A DNA stretch of 64,000 bases from Prevotella sp. Lineage in GTDB: Bacteria; Bacteroidota; Bacteroidia; Bacteroidales; Bacteroidaceae. The notes under the pieces are model-generated. The model saw only the letters and a program-made list of their open reading frames with translations. It was not told the DNA's origin and did not search any database. Positions 25,576 through 32,538 of the stretch are shown here, piece by piece (the stretch's first letter is position 1; every line of letters starts with the position of its first letter). The DNA lies in contig JAFPZD010000014.1 in the NCBI GenBank assembly GCA_017417465.1, positions 62,001-126,000 of the forward strand. The letters run 5' to 3'. A program made the position numbers and the translations under genes.

Positions 25576-25658
25576 CGTCAGTCCTTTTGTTGCTTAATAC
25601 GCAAATTCCGTGGTCAGGGGGACATGACCGAGAAAGGAATTTTGGAAAAGGGGGGAGG

Positions 25659-26065
25659 AAATATGTGGCAGGCCAGCCCGCCAGTGTAGGGGCAGGCCCC
25701 GTGCCAGCCCGTTGGCCCGTTAGGGCCATTGTTCTCGTACGGTCGAATCGCCGTCCTTTCGGCATGGTGCCATCCCCTATTGGCGGGGGTCAAAAAAAGG
25801 CCCCCAAAATGGGGTTTTAAGAAGATACGGTATTGTTGCGAAGAAGATACGGTATTGTTGCGAAGAAGATACGGTATTGTTGCGAAGAAGATACGGTATT
25901 GTTGCGAAGAAGATACGGTATTGTTGCGAAGAGGATGGGGGTGTGTTTTTTTGAGGGTCGTAGGGGCGATTTTTGAAGGCCGTACGCGAACACTGGCCCT
26001 GACGGGCCAACGGGCTGGCACAAGGCCTGCCCCTACACTGGCGGCCTCGCCTGGCACATATTTAT
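25659..26065. repeat. 0.4-kb foldback element with 80-bp arms
   Basis: Left arm 25659-25744 and right arm about 25977-26065 are inverted repeats that agree over roughly 80 bp with about ten mismatches (shared core: gccagtgtaggggcaggcc). The interior holds the 22-bp array at 25821-25930. A further partial copy of the right tip (cctcgcccggcac) follows at about 26088-26101. There is no gene inside. It splits the sigma and FecR genes. Confidence 0.85.
25821..25930. repeat. 22-bp tandem array, five identical units
   Basis: Five perfect copies of a 22-bp unit that begins gaagatacggtattgttgcg, starting at 25821, 25843, 25865, 25887 and 25909; a broken sixth copy follows. Confidence 0.95.
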
Positions 26066-26128
26066 TACCGCCCCGTTGATATTGGCGGCCTCGCCCGGCA
26101 CGTCGGGGGAAACGCCCCGCCACATAAC

Positions 26129-26677
26129 CTATCCCCCTTGCTGATCCATCTCGTCGCGTAGCCGCTCGATGCCCCTTTGCCGCTGCTTCTTGACCGACCC
26201 CGGCTCCAGGCCCAGCTCGCTGGCGATTTCGGCCGTGGTCTTACCCTTGACCACCCGCAGGAACACCTCGCGCTGCCGCGCGGGCAACCGGTCGATGGCA
26301 TTGAGCAGTCGGCGGATGGCCTCCTCGCGCTGGAGCCATTGGCTGTCGGCGTCTGCGTCGTCGGCCTGCAGCCGCCACTCCCTTTCGTACGCCTCCATGC
26401 GGTTCTGCTCCGTGCGCTGCCGGCGCAGGTAGCTGATGCTCTCGTTCCTGACGCTGTTGTAGAGGTAGGCCCTCAGCGCCCCCTCGGTGATGAAGGTGTT
26501 GCGGCGTTGCCATGTCCTGACGAAGATGTCCTGCACAATCTCTTCGGCCACCTGCGTCTGGGCCACTATCTGCACGGAGAAGGCGACGAGTGCTTTATAG
26601 AAATGTCTGTAAAGCATCGTCAGCGCCGTGTCGTCCCAACGGTGTACTGCCTGCATGTCGAGGCGCTCTCTCTCCAT
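26129..26677 (-). CDS. ECF-type RNA polymerase sigma-70 factor
   Basis: 182 residues. Region 2 (about residues 12-85) shows the FYKALVAFSVQIV and AEEIVQDIFVRTWQRR patterns; region 4 (about 125-178) shows LPARQREVFLRVVKGKTTAEIASELGLEPGSVKKQRQRGIERL, a helix-turn-helix. This is the size and layout of the Bacteroidales ECF factors paired with FecR. It should direct transcription of the SusC/SusD locus once released by the anti-sigma factor downstream. A -7 element TAATTTTG lies at 26700-26707 on the minus strand. Confidence 0.95.
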   Translation of the reverse strand: MERERLDMQAVHRWDDTALTMLYRHFYKALVAFSVQIVAQTQVAEEIVQDIFVRTWQRRNTFITEGALRAYLYNSVRNESISYLRRQRTEQNRMEAYEREWRLQADDADADSQWLQREEAIRRLLNAIDRLPARQREVFLRVVKGKTTAEIASELGLEPGSVKKQRQRGIERLRDEMDQQGG

Positions 26678-26699
26678 AGCGTATGCCCTGTTTGGGGTG

Positions 26700-26779
26700 C
26701 AAAATTACGAAAAGAGTTGCAAAAAGCAAAGAAAATGTTGAAAAAATTCTTGCGGATTCGGAAAATCTTTGTATCTTTG
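26700..26779. promoter_or_regulatory. Divergent promoters of the ECF sigma and patatin genes
   Basis: TAATTTTG on the minus strand at 26700-26707 (22 bp before the sigma ATG) and TATCTTTG on the plus strand at 26772-26779 (23 bp before the patatin ATG). Confidence 0.65.
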
Positions 26780-26802
26780 CCGCACTAACTGTACTGACTG
26801 CT

Positions 26803-27909
26803 ATGAATACGAAGATGAGACGTACACTCGTGGCCTGCCTGGCGCTCTGCATGCTGACAACCGGCGCACAGGCACTGACAATGGCCGGCGGCCGCGCTGC
26901 CAACGGCCAAGTGACCACTGCTAACCGCGCTGCCGACGCCGTCGCTGACGAGGCGCCCGACGGCTGCCATGCCCGCCCGAAGGTGGGACTGGTGCTCGGG
27001 GGCGGTGGCGCCAAGGGCGCGGCCGCGATAGGCGCGCTGAAGGTGCTCGAGGAGGCTGGCGTCCGTCCCGACTACATTGCCGGCACGAGCATCGGCGCCA
27101 TCGTCGGCGCCCTCTATGCCGCCGGCTACAGCGCTGCCGAGCTCGAGACGCTGTTCTGCCAGCAGGAGTGGCTCTCGCTGCTCACCGACCGCCGTGCCGA
27201 CCTCAGCGGCGACCCCATGCGGCAGGTCGATGGCGTCACCTACGTCTTCGGCTTCCCCGTCATCAGCCGCGACAATCCCTCGTTCGGCATGCTACGGGGC
27301 GTACAGGTGGAGCAGATGGTCGACTCGATGCTGCTGCTGAAGCACGCCGGCACCTTCGATAGCCTCCGCGTGCCCTTCCGCTGCGTTGCCGCCGAGCTGA
27401 AGAACGCCCTCGAGGTGGTCATCGGCGAGGACGTCGGCGAGTGGGCGGCACCGCCGCGGGTGGCCCGTGCCGTCCGTGCGTCGATGGCCATTCCCGGCCT
27501 GTTCAAGCCGGCACAGATTGGCGGGCGTACGCTCGTCGATGGCGGCATGATGAACAATCTGCCCGTCGATGTGGTGCTCGACATGGGTGCCGACATCGTC
27601 ATCGCCATCGACTTGCAACAGGCTAAGCATGCCGACAAGCAGTCGAAGGACAACCTGGTGTCGGCCATCGGCGACTGGTTAGGGCTGGGGCCGCTGGCCA
27701 ACTGGATAACGACGCGCCCGGATATCAGCAAGTACAATGTCAACAGGCGTCTGGCCGATGTCTACATCAATCCGCCGTTGCCCGACGATGATATGTCGAA
27801 CTTTGGCAACAAGAACATGACGCGGATGGTGCAGGTGGGGCAGACGGCGGCACGTGAGCACCTGGAGAAGCTGCGAGCCATAGCCCAAGAAACGTCAGAA
27901 GGCCGTTGA
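26803..27909 (+). CDS. Patatin-like phospholipase
   Basis: 368 residues from the ATG at 26803, 23 bp after the -7 element. A signal peptide (ends TTGAQA) is followed by the patatin domain: oxyanion hole GGGGAKGAAAIGAL, nucleophile elbow GTSIG with the catalytic Ser, and the catalytic Asp in VDGGMMNNLP. It would hydrolyse acyl chains from phospholipids, in the periplasm or outside. The domain is complete. The last 143 bp overlap, antisense, the tail of the sodium:solute symporter gene. Confidence 0.93.
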   Translation: MNTKMRRTLVACLALCMLTTGAQALTMAGGRAANGQVTTANRAADAVADEAPDGCHARPKVGLVLGGGGAKGAAAIGALKVLEEAGVRPDYIAGTSIGAIVGALYAAGYSAAELETLFCQQEWLSLLTDRRADLSGDPMRQVDGVTYVFGFPVISRDNPSFGMLRGVQVEQMVDSMLLLKHAGTFDSLRVPFRCVAAELKNALEVVIGEDVGEWAAPPRVARAVRASMAIPGLFKPAQIGGRTLVDGGMMNNLPVDVVLDMGADIVIAIDLQQAKHADKQSKDNLVSAIGDWLGLGPLANWITTRPDISKYNVNRRLADVYINPPLPDDDMSNFGNKNMTRMVQVGQTAAREHLEKLRAIAQETSEGR

Positions 27910-29323
27910 CCAGCAGCAGCTCGTAGCCGAAGCGGTAGTGCCACAGGCTGAGCGACAGCTGGCTAAGCCCCCAGCACAGCAGCGGCGACGCCACGCAGAC
28001 CACCGGCACCCACCGGTCGGCCACACCGCGGCGTGTGAACAGCCCGAAGGCGAAGAGGCCCAGCAGCGGGCCGTAGGTGTAGCCGACAAGCGTGTAGATG
28101 GTGTCGATGAGCGACGTGGAGCCCGCCCAACGGATGAGCAAAAGGCCCACGGCAAACAGTCCGCACATCGCAGCGTGGGCGCGGCGGCGGAGGCGCTCGT
28201 CGGCGGGCTGCTGGCGGATGTCGACGCAGTAGCTCGTGGTGAGCGACGTCAGGGCCGAGTCGGCCGACGAGAACGAGGCGGCGACAATGCCCAGGGTGAA
28301 CAGCGGGAGAACGACGTCGTGAAGGGTGAACGCAGCGGATGGAGCTGTCCCGAGGATGCTGCCCTCGACGAACAGCGGCAGCAGGGTGTCGCCCTTCGAA
28401 GGCAGGGGTGCGCCGTGCAGTTCGAACAGCTGTGCCAGCAGAATGCCCAGCCCGAGGAACAGCATATTGGCGGGCAGGAAGCAGACACCGTAGGAGCACA
28501 TGTTGGCCTGTGCCTGCCGCAGTGTGCGGCACGTCAGGTTCTTCTGCATCATGTCCTGGTCGAGGCCCGTCATCACGATGACTATGAAGGCACCACTCAG
28601 CAGTTGTTTCCAGAAGTTCTGCGGCGACAGCCAGTCGTCGAATACGAACACGCGGCTGCGACTGTCCGATGCGATGGCATGCCAGGCGTCGGAGGGCGTG
28701 TAGCCCAGCTGCACCACCACTATATATATAATAAGGAGTAGCGACGTGAAGAGGCACACCGTCTGGAACACGTCGGTGAACACCAGCGTGCGAACACCGC
28801 CGCGACGCGTGTAGAGCCAGATGAGCAGCACCATCGACAACGCGTTGACCACGAAGGGAACACCCAGGGCGTCGAGCACGAACTGCTGCAACAGCAGGCA
28901 GACGACGTAGAACTTCACAGCCGAGCCTGCCAGCTTCGACAGCACGAAGAACCAAGCCCCGCTGAGGTAGCTGCGCCGACCCAGACGCTGGCCAAGGTAG
29001 GTGTAGATGCTCGTAAGGCTGAGGCGATAGTAGAGGGGCAGCAGCACGAAGGCCACGGCAGCGTAGCCCAGGATGAAGCCCAGGCACAACTGCAGGTAGG
29101 TCATCCCCGTAGTGAGCACCATGCCGGGCACTGAGACGAACGTCACCCCCGAGATGCTCGCACCAATCATCCCGAAAGCCACCATAGGCCAAGGGGAGCG
29201 TCTGCCCGCACGAAAGAACGTCTCGTTCGTGGCACGACGCCCAACGGTCAGACGGCTGATGGCGAAGAGGGCGGCAAAGTAGGTCAGGATGGTCAAAAGG
29301 ACAACCACGGTGCAAAGGTACAT
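27767..29323 (-). CDS. Sodium:solute symporter (SSS family)
   Basis: 518 residues if read from the ATG at 29323. About 13 hydrophobic segments with SSS landmarks: FGMIGASISGVTFVSVPGMV, SLTSIYTYLGQRLGRRSYL, GLDQDMMQKNLTCRTLRQAQANM and FSSADSALTSLTTSYCVDI (Na+ site). It imports a small solute with Na+ at the inner membrane; the substrate is not evident. The start is uncertain: a perfect -7 element (TACCTTTGCA) lies at 29313-29320, just inside this ATG, so a GTG or TTG start slightly downstream may be used. The last 30 or so residues (Pro/Ser/Cys-rich) are encoded antisense to the patatin gene, suggesting loss of the original stop codon. Confidence 0.88.
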   Translation of the reverse strand: MYLCTVVVLLTILTYFAALFAISRLTVGRRATNETFFRAGRRSPWPMVAFGMIGASISGVTFVSVPGMVLTTGMTYLQLCLGFILGYAAVAFVLLPLYYRLSLTSIYTYLGQRLGRRSYLSGAWFFVLSKLAGSAVKFYVVCLLLQQFVLDALGVPFVVNALSMVLLIWLYTRRGGVRTLVFTDVFQTVCLFTSLLLIIYIVVVQLGYTPSDAWHAIASDSRSRVFVFDDWLSPQNFWKQLLSGAFIVIVMTGLDQDMMQKNLTCRTLRQAQANMCSYGVCFLPANMLFLGLGILLAQLFELHGAPLPSKGDTLLPLFVEGSILGTAPSAAFTLHDVVLPLFTLGIVAASFSSADSALTSLTTSYCVDIRQQPADERLRRRAHAAMCGLFAVGLLLIRWAGSTSLIDTIYTLVGYTYGPLLGLFAFGLFTRRGVADRWVPVVCVASPLLCWGLSQLSLSLWHYRFGYELLLVNGLLTFLGLWLAASPGAHVPPSAPPAPSASCSCCQSSTYHRRATAD

Positions 29324-29403
29324 AATTATTCCCAGATACTGACATTTTTGCAGAAAAATTGCAATTTTCCTACGAAATGTTTGGTGGATTCGGGAAAAAG
29401 CTT

Positions 29404-29411
29404 TATCTTTG
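29404..29411 (+). promoter_or_regulatory. -7 promoter element of the trp leader
   Basis: TATCTTTG followed by GCAGCC, 26 bp before the leader-peptide ATG at 29437. Confidence 0.75.
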
Positions 29412-29436
29412 CAGCCGGAAACAACAAAAAGAAGTG

Positions 29437-29484
29437 ATGACAATGCACGTTTCAACATATTGGTGGCGCTGCTCAAGACACTAA
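29437..29484 (+). CDS. Putative Trp leader peptide
   Basis: A 15-codon reading frame, MTMHVSTYWWRCSRH then TAA, lies between a good promoter and a strong intrinsic terminator upstream of the TrpB2 gene. Tandem Trp codons TGG TGG at 29461-29466 are the expected charge sensor of a classical attenuator. Its position, size, Trp pair and the downstream hairpins are what support it; expression is inferred. The initiator could be this ATG or the one two codons on. Confidence 0.75.
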   Translation: MTMHVSTYWWRCSRH

Positions 29485-29486
29485 AC

Positions 29487-29568
29487 GTCGTGAGTCGCTG
29501 CCCGTGTGTGGATAAACAGATAAGCACAAAGAGGTCTGCCGTTCTTACGACAGGCCTCTTTTCTTTAA
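29487..29568 (+). promoter_or_regulatory. Trp attenuator: antiterminator and terminator
   Basis: The terminator stem is 29528-29542 against 29548-29562 (aaagaggtctgccgt with acgacaggcctcttt; 15 pairs, one mismatch, one G-U), followed by a U-rich run. The alternative pairing gtcgtgag (29487-29494) with cttacgac (29544-29551), 8 bp, would consume the loop and part of the 3' arm. A ribosome stalled at the Trp codons (29461-29466) leaves 29487 onward free; one at the stop codon (29482-29484) would cover it. This geometry matches transcription attenuation by tryptophan-tRNA level. Confidence 0.7.
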
Positions 29569-29640
29569 GTGAGAAATGTGAAGTGAAAAGTGAATAGTAA
29601 CAAATAGAAAGTATCAATAACCCTTTAAAACTACAACGTT

Positions 29641-30990
29641 ATGAAACAGAAGAAGTTTATCCTTCAAGAGAACGAGATCCCAACACAGTGGTACAACATC
29701 CTGGCCGACATGCCCAACAAGCCGCTGCCTCCCATCCACCCGGCCACCAAGCAGCCACTGACGTGGGAGGACCTGGCACACATCTTCCCGGAGGAGTGCT
29801 CGAAGCAGGAGCTGAACATGACCGACCGCTTTATCGACATCCCGGAGGAAGTGCTCGACCGTTACAAGTACTATCGCTCGACACCACTCGTACGTGCCTA
29901 CGCCCTCGAGCAGGCCATCGGCACGCCTGCCCACATCTACTTCAAGAACGAGTCGGTCAACCCGCTGGGTTCGCATAAGATCAATTCGGCATTGCCGCAG
30001 TGCTACTACTGCAAGCAGGAGGGCACAACCAACGTCACCACCGAGACGGGTGCCGGACAGTGGGGCGCTGCCCTGGCCTACGCCGCTAAGTCGTTCGGCC
30101 TGGAGGCTGCCGTCTATCAGGTGAAGATTTCGATGCAGCAGAAGCCCTACCGATCAAGCATCATGCGTACGTTTGGTGCCGCTGTTACCGGGTCCCCGTC
30201 GATGTCGACCCGCGCTGGCAAGGACATCCTCACCGTCAACCCCATGCACAACGGTTCGCTCGGAACGGCCATCAGCGAGGCCGTCGAACTGGCCCGGACA
30301 ACGCCGCACTGCAAATACGTTCTTGGCTCGGTGCTGAACCATGTGGCACTCCATCAGACCATCATTGGCCTGGAAGCTGAAAAGCAGATGGAGCAGGCCG
30401 GGGAGTACCCCGACATGGTGATTGCCTGCTTCGGCGGTGGATCAAACTTCGGTGGTATCGCCTTCCCCTTCCTGCGCCATAACATCCTCGACGGCAAGAC
30501 GACGGAGTTCATAGCCGCTGAGCCAGAGAGCTGCCCCAAGCTGACGCGCGGAAAGTTCCAGTATGACTTCGGCGACGAAGCCGGTTACACGCCGCTGCTC
30601 CCCATGTACACCCTGGGTCACCAGTTCAAGCCGGCCAACATCCATGCCGGTGGTCTGCGCTACCATGGCGCCGGAATGATCGTCTCGCAGCTCATTAAGG
30701 ACAAGATGATGCGCGGTGTTGACATACCCCAGCTGGAGTCGTTCGACGCAGGCATGCTCTTTGCCCGCACCGAAGGAATCATTCCTGCACCCGAGAGCAG
30801 CCACGCCATCGCTGCTGCCATCCGCGAGGCCAAGAAGTGCATCGAGACGGGTGAGGAGAAGGTTATCCTGTTCAACCTCTCAGGCCACGGCCTCATCGAC
30901 ATGACGGCCTACGAGCAGTACATCAACGGCGACCTGGTGAACTACCAGCTCACCGACGAGCAGATTGCAAAGAACCTGGAGAATAACTGA
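29641..30990 (+). CDS. trpB2: Tryptophan synthase beta chain, TrpB2 type
   Basis: 449 residues, about 50 longer than TrpB1, with the N-terminal extension (LPPIHPATKQPLTWEDLAHIF) typical of TrpB2. The PLP lysine is Lys113 in NPLGSHKINSA; the TGAGQWG and phosphate-cradle FGGGSNF motifs are present, as is the closing SGHG near the C-terminus. It condenses indole and serine to tryptophan; TrpB2 proteins often work without a TrpA partner and may salvage indole. No other trp gene is adjacent. A leader peptide and attenuator lie upstream, giving likely control by tryptophan supply. Confidence 0.94.
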   Translation: MKQKKFILQENEIPTQWYNILADMPNKPLPPIHPATKQPLTWEDLAHIFPEECSKQELNMTDRFIDIPEEVLDRYKYYRSTPLVRAYALEQAIGTPAHIYFKNESVNPLGSHKINSALPQCYYCKQEGTTNVTTETGAGQWGAALAYAAKSFGLEAAVYQVKISMQQKPYRSSIMRTFGAAVTGSPSMSTRAGKDILTVNPMHNGSLGTAISEAVELARTTPHCKYVLGSVLNHVALHQTIIGLEAEKQMEQAGEYPDMVIACFGGGSNFGGIAFPFLRHNILDGKTTEFIAAEPESCPKLTRGKFQYDFGDEAGYTPLLPMYTLGHQFKPANIHAGGLRYHGAGMIVSQLIKDKMMRGVDIPQLESFDAGMLFARTEGIIPAPESSHAIAAAIREAKKCIETGEEKVILFNLSGHGLIDMTAYEQYINGDLVNYQLTDEQIAKNLENN

Positions 30991-30995
30991 TAAAG

Positions 30996-31125
30996 GTCCA
31001 CAACAGGCGCCTGCGTGGACCCCACCAGGCGCCTGTGTAGACCGCATTTGGTGCTTGAGGGGATCTCCCTCGGTGTTTGAGGAGACCTCCCTCGGTGTTT
31101 GAGGAGACCTCCCTAAGCCCTTAAA
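30996..31125. repeat. Degenerate 22-bp tandem array (left)
   Basis: Units start at 30996, 31018, 31040, 31062 and 31083 (one 21-bp step), then a 23-bp unit. Conserved parts are the gacc start, an aggcgcctg or ctcggtgtttg core and the gg end. The array runs into the left arm of the inverted repeat at 31121. Confidence 0.75.
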
Positions 31126-31232
31126 GGAGACCTCCCCTAACCCCTCCTGTAGGAGGGGGATAAGTTACCTTTTCCGCGGAAGAAGTATATTATCCCCCTC
31201 CTACAGGAGGGGTTAGGGGAGGTCTCCTTTAA
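31121..31232. repeat. Perfect 43-bp inverted repeat
   Basis: Arms 31121-31163 and 31190-31232 are exact reverse complements, separated by 26 bp. Each arm contains cctcccctaacccctcc next to tgtaggaggggg, itself nearly palindromic. It lies between trpB2 and a convergent lipoprotein gene and can fold into a very stable hairpin. Confidence 0.95.
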
Positions 31233-31343
31233 GGTCTAGTGTGCTCTCCTTTATGGGCTAGTGTGCTCTCCTTGATGGGCTTGTGCTATCTCCTTACCCA
31301 CCAACTGTGCTCTCCTTACCCACCAACTGCCCTCTCCTTCTCC
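31223..31343. repeat. 22-bp tandem array (right)
   Basis: Units begin with tctcctt at 31223, 31245, 31267, 31289, 31311 and 31333, in strict 22-bp register. Neighbouring units share ggctagtgtgc or acccaccaactg. Confidence 0.9.
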
Positions 31344-31355
31344 CCCCATCTATAC

Positions 31356-31784
31356 TCACCAAGTCGTGACCTCCGGCACCTGTCCCTCACTCTTGACGCC
31401 GCTCGTGCGATGGAAACCGTAAGTCTTCCCATTCCTCCCCAGCGTCAGTGTGCTGTCAGTCAGCCGGAACGTGTAGACTACCCCAGCATAGCTAATGGTG
31501 CCTTCGGTGGCCGATGTCGCTTCGACCCTGTAAGTGCTCTTTAGCGGATAGTTATACCACTTGCCGTTCTCCGTCCACCGACCGAGGATGGCGGTGGGGC
31601 CGTTCGCGGCAATGTCGAACAGAAGGGCGTCGAAGTCGCCGACAGGCAGGTCGCTGCCCTCGTGAATCCATTGGCCAACAGGCCATTTGAAGTTGTTGTC
31701 ATCAGCATCGTCGTTGCTGCAAGATGCCACGATGCACGTCATTGCCAGCAAAAGGGTCATCGCCAGCAGGAGGTTCTTTTTCAT
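31356..31784 (-). CDS. Small lipoprotein of unknown function
   Basis: 142 residues with a lipobox (IVASC, Cys near residue 22), then an acidic linker and a compact beta-rich domain (WTENGKWYNYPLKSTYRV, GTISYAGVVYTFRLTD, LTLGRNGKTYGFHR) that resembles small lipocalin-like lipoproteins of Bacteroidales. No catalytic motif is seen and I do not recognise the family with certainty. It stands alone between the repeat-rich region after trpB2 and the Hsp20 gene. Confidence 0.7.
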   Translation of the reverse strand: MKKNLLLAMTLLLAMTCIVASCSNDDADDNNFKWPVGQWIHEGSDLPVGDFDALLFDIAANGPTAILGRWTENGKWYNYPLKSTYRVEATSATEGTISYAGVVYTFRLTDSTLTLGRNGKTYGFHRTSGVKSEGQVPEVTTW

Positions 31785-31912
31785 TGTATTTTACGGTTTG
31801 GTGTTACTGTGTGTACTTGTTGAATGTGCCACTGAGCGGAGCTGCTTGCAACACAACAAGGCTGGGGGGAACACGTTCCCTCCGGCCTTTATCATGCTTT
31901 CCGCAATGAGCG

Positions 31913-32341
31913 TTAGCCAATCTCGATTTGGCGGCTTACCTTAACCTTCTCTTCGGCGTGCTTAGGCAGCTCGACGGTCAGCACACCATGCTCCACGCGG
32001 GCCTTGATTTGGTCTTTCTCTACGTCATCGGGCAGGATAAGCGTCTGCTCAAACTTCGAGTAAGAGAACTCGCGGCGCAGGTAGCGGGCGTTCTTGTCCT
32101 CGTCCTTCTTCTCCTCCTTCTGCTCCATCTTCACAATGAGGTTGCCCTCGTCGTTGATGTGGACGTTGAAGTCCTCTTTCTTCATACCCGGAGCAGCGAG
32201 CTCCACAATGTAGGCCTTGTCGGTCTCTTTTACGTTAATGGCCGGGGCTGTGCAGTTTGCCTTCGGCATGAAGTCGGTGTCAAACAAATCGTTGAATACA
32301 CTGGGCAGCCAAGCTGCGTTACGTCTCATCATAGGTGTCAT
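31913..32341 (-). CDS. Hsp20/alpha-crystallin small heat-shock protein
   Basis: 142 residues. The alpha-crystallin domain spans about residues 35-135 (KAYIVELAAPGMKKEDF, REFSYSKFEQTLILP, ARVEHGVLTVELPK). It is an ATP-independent holdase that keeps unfolding proteins soluble in the cytosol. The start is supported by an AGGAGG ribosome binding site (complement of 32350-32355), uncommon in this phylum. A sigma-54-like -24/-12 element lies about 80 bp upstream, so nitrogen-type or stress enhancer proteins may control it rather than the usual housekeeping promoter. Confidence 0.95.
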   Translation of the reverse strand: MTPMMRRNAAWLPSVFNDLFDTDFMPKANCTAPAINVKETDKAYIVELAAPGMKKEDFNVHINDEGNLIVKMEQKEEKKDEDKNARYLRREFSYSKFEQTLILPDDVEKDQIKARVEHGVLTVELPKHAEEKVKVSRQIEIG

Positions 32342-32419
32342 AGCTTTGTCCTCCTATTTTAATATGGTTGTTAATGTTGTTTATTCGTACAAGCGCCTTG
32401 CGGTGCTCACCCCTTATAA

Positions 32420-32461
32420 GGCAAGAACAGTGCCAAAGTTGACAGAAGGGACAAATTGTCA
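32420..32461 (-). promoter_or_regulatory. Sigma-54 type promoter with upstream inverted repeat
   Basis: On the minus strand TTGGCACTGTTCTTGCC (32420-32436) matches the sigma-54 -24/-12 consensus TTGGCAC-N5-TTGC, with exactly 10 bp between GG and GC. Just upstream is TGACA-N12-TGTCA (32440-32461), a possible activator site. The Hsp20 ATG is 79 bp downstream. No TAnnTTTG element is seen in between. Confidence 0.6.
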
Positions 32462-32487
32462 TAACGGCCAGACAGAATGACAGCAAA

Positions 32488-32512
32488 CGCCCGATGGCTT
32501 CGTCATCGGGCG
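32488..32512 (-). terminator. Terminator hairpin after mfd
   Basis: cgcccgatg pairs with catcgggcg around gcttcgt, 26 bp past the mfd stop codon. Confidence 0.65.
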
Positions 32513-32538
32513 CTTACCGTATAGTCTTCTTCCGACTC

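Noticed and set aside
25821-25930. Plasmid-type iterons or a replication origin
   Set aside because: The 22-bp length fits iterons, but there is no replication initiator gene nearby and the array lies inside a foldback element between sigma and anti-sigma genes.
16512-26677. Polysaccharide utilisation locus
   Set aside because: SusC/SusD, sigma and FecR are present, but there is no glycoside hydrolase or lyase in the cluster, so the ligand is left open.
27963-29345. 460-codon alternative frame over the symporter gene
   Set aside because: The overlapping frame with transmembrane segments and SSS motifs is the real gene; the alternative is Arg/His-rich without hydrophobic segments.
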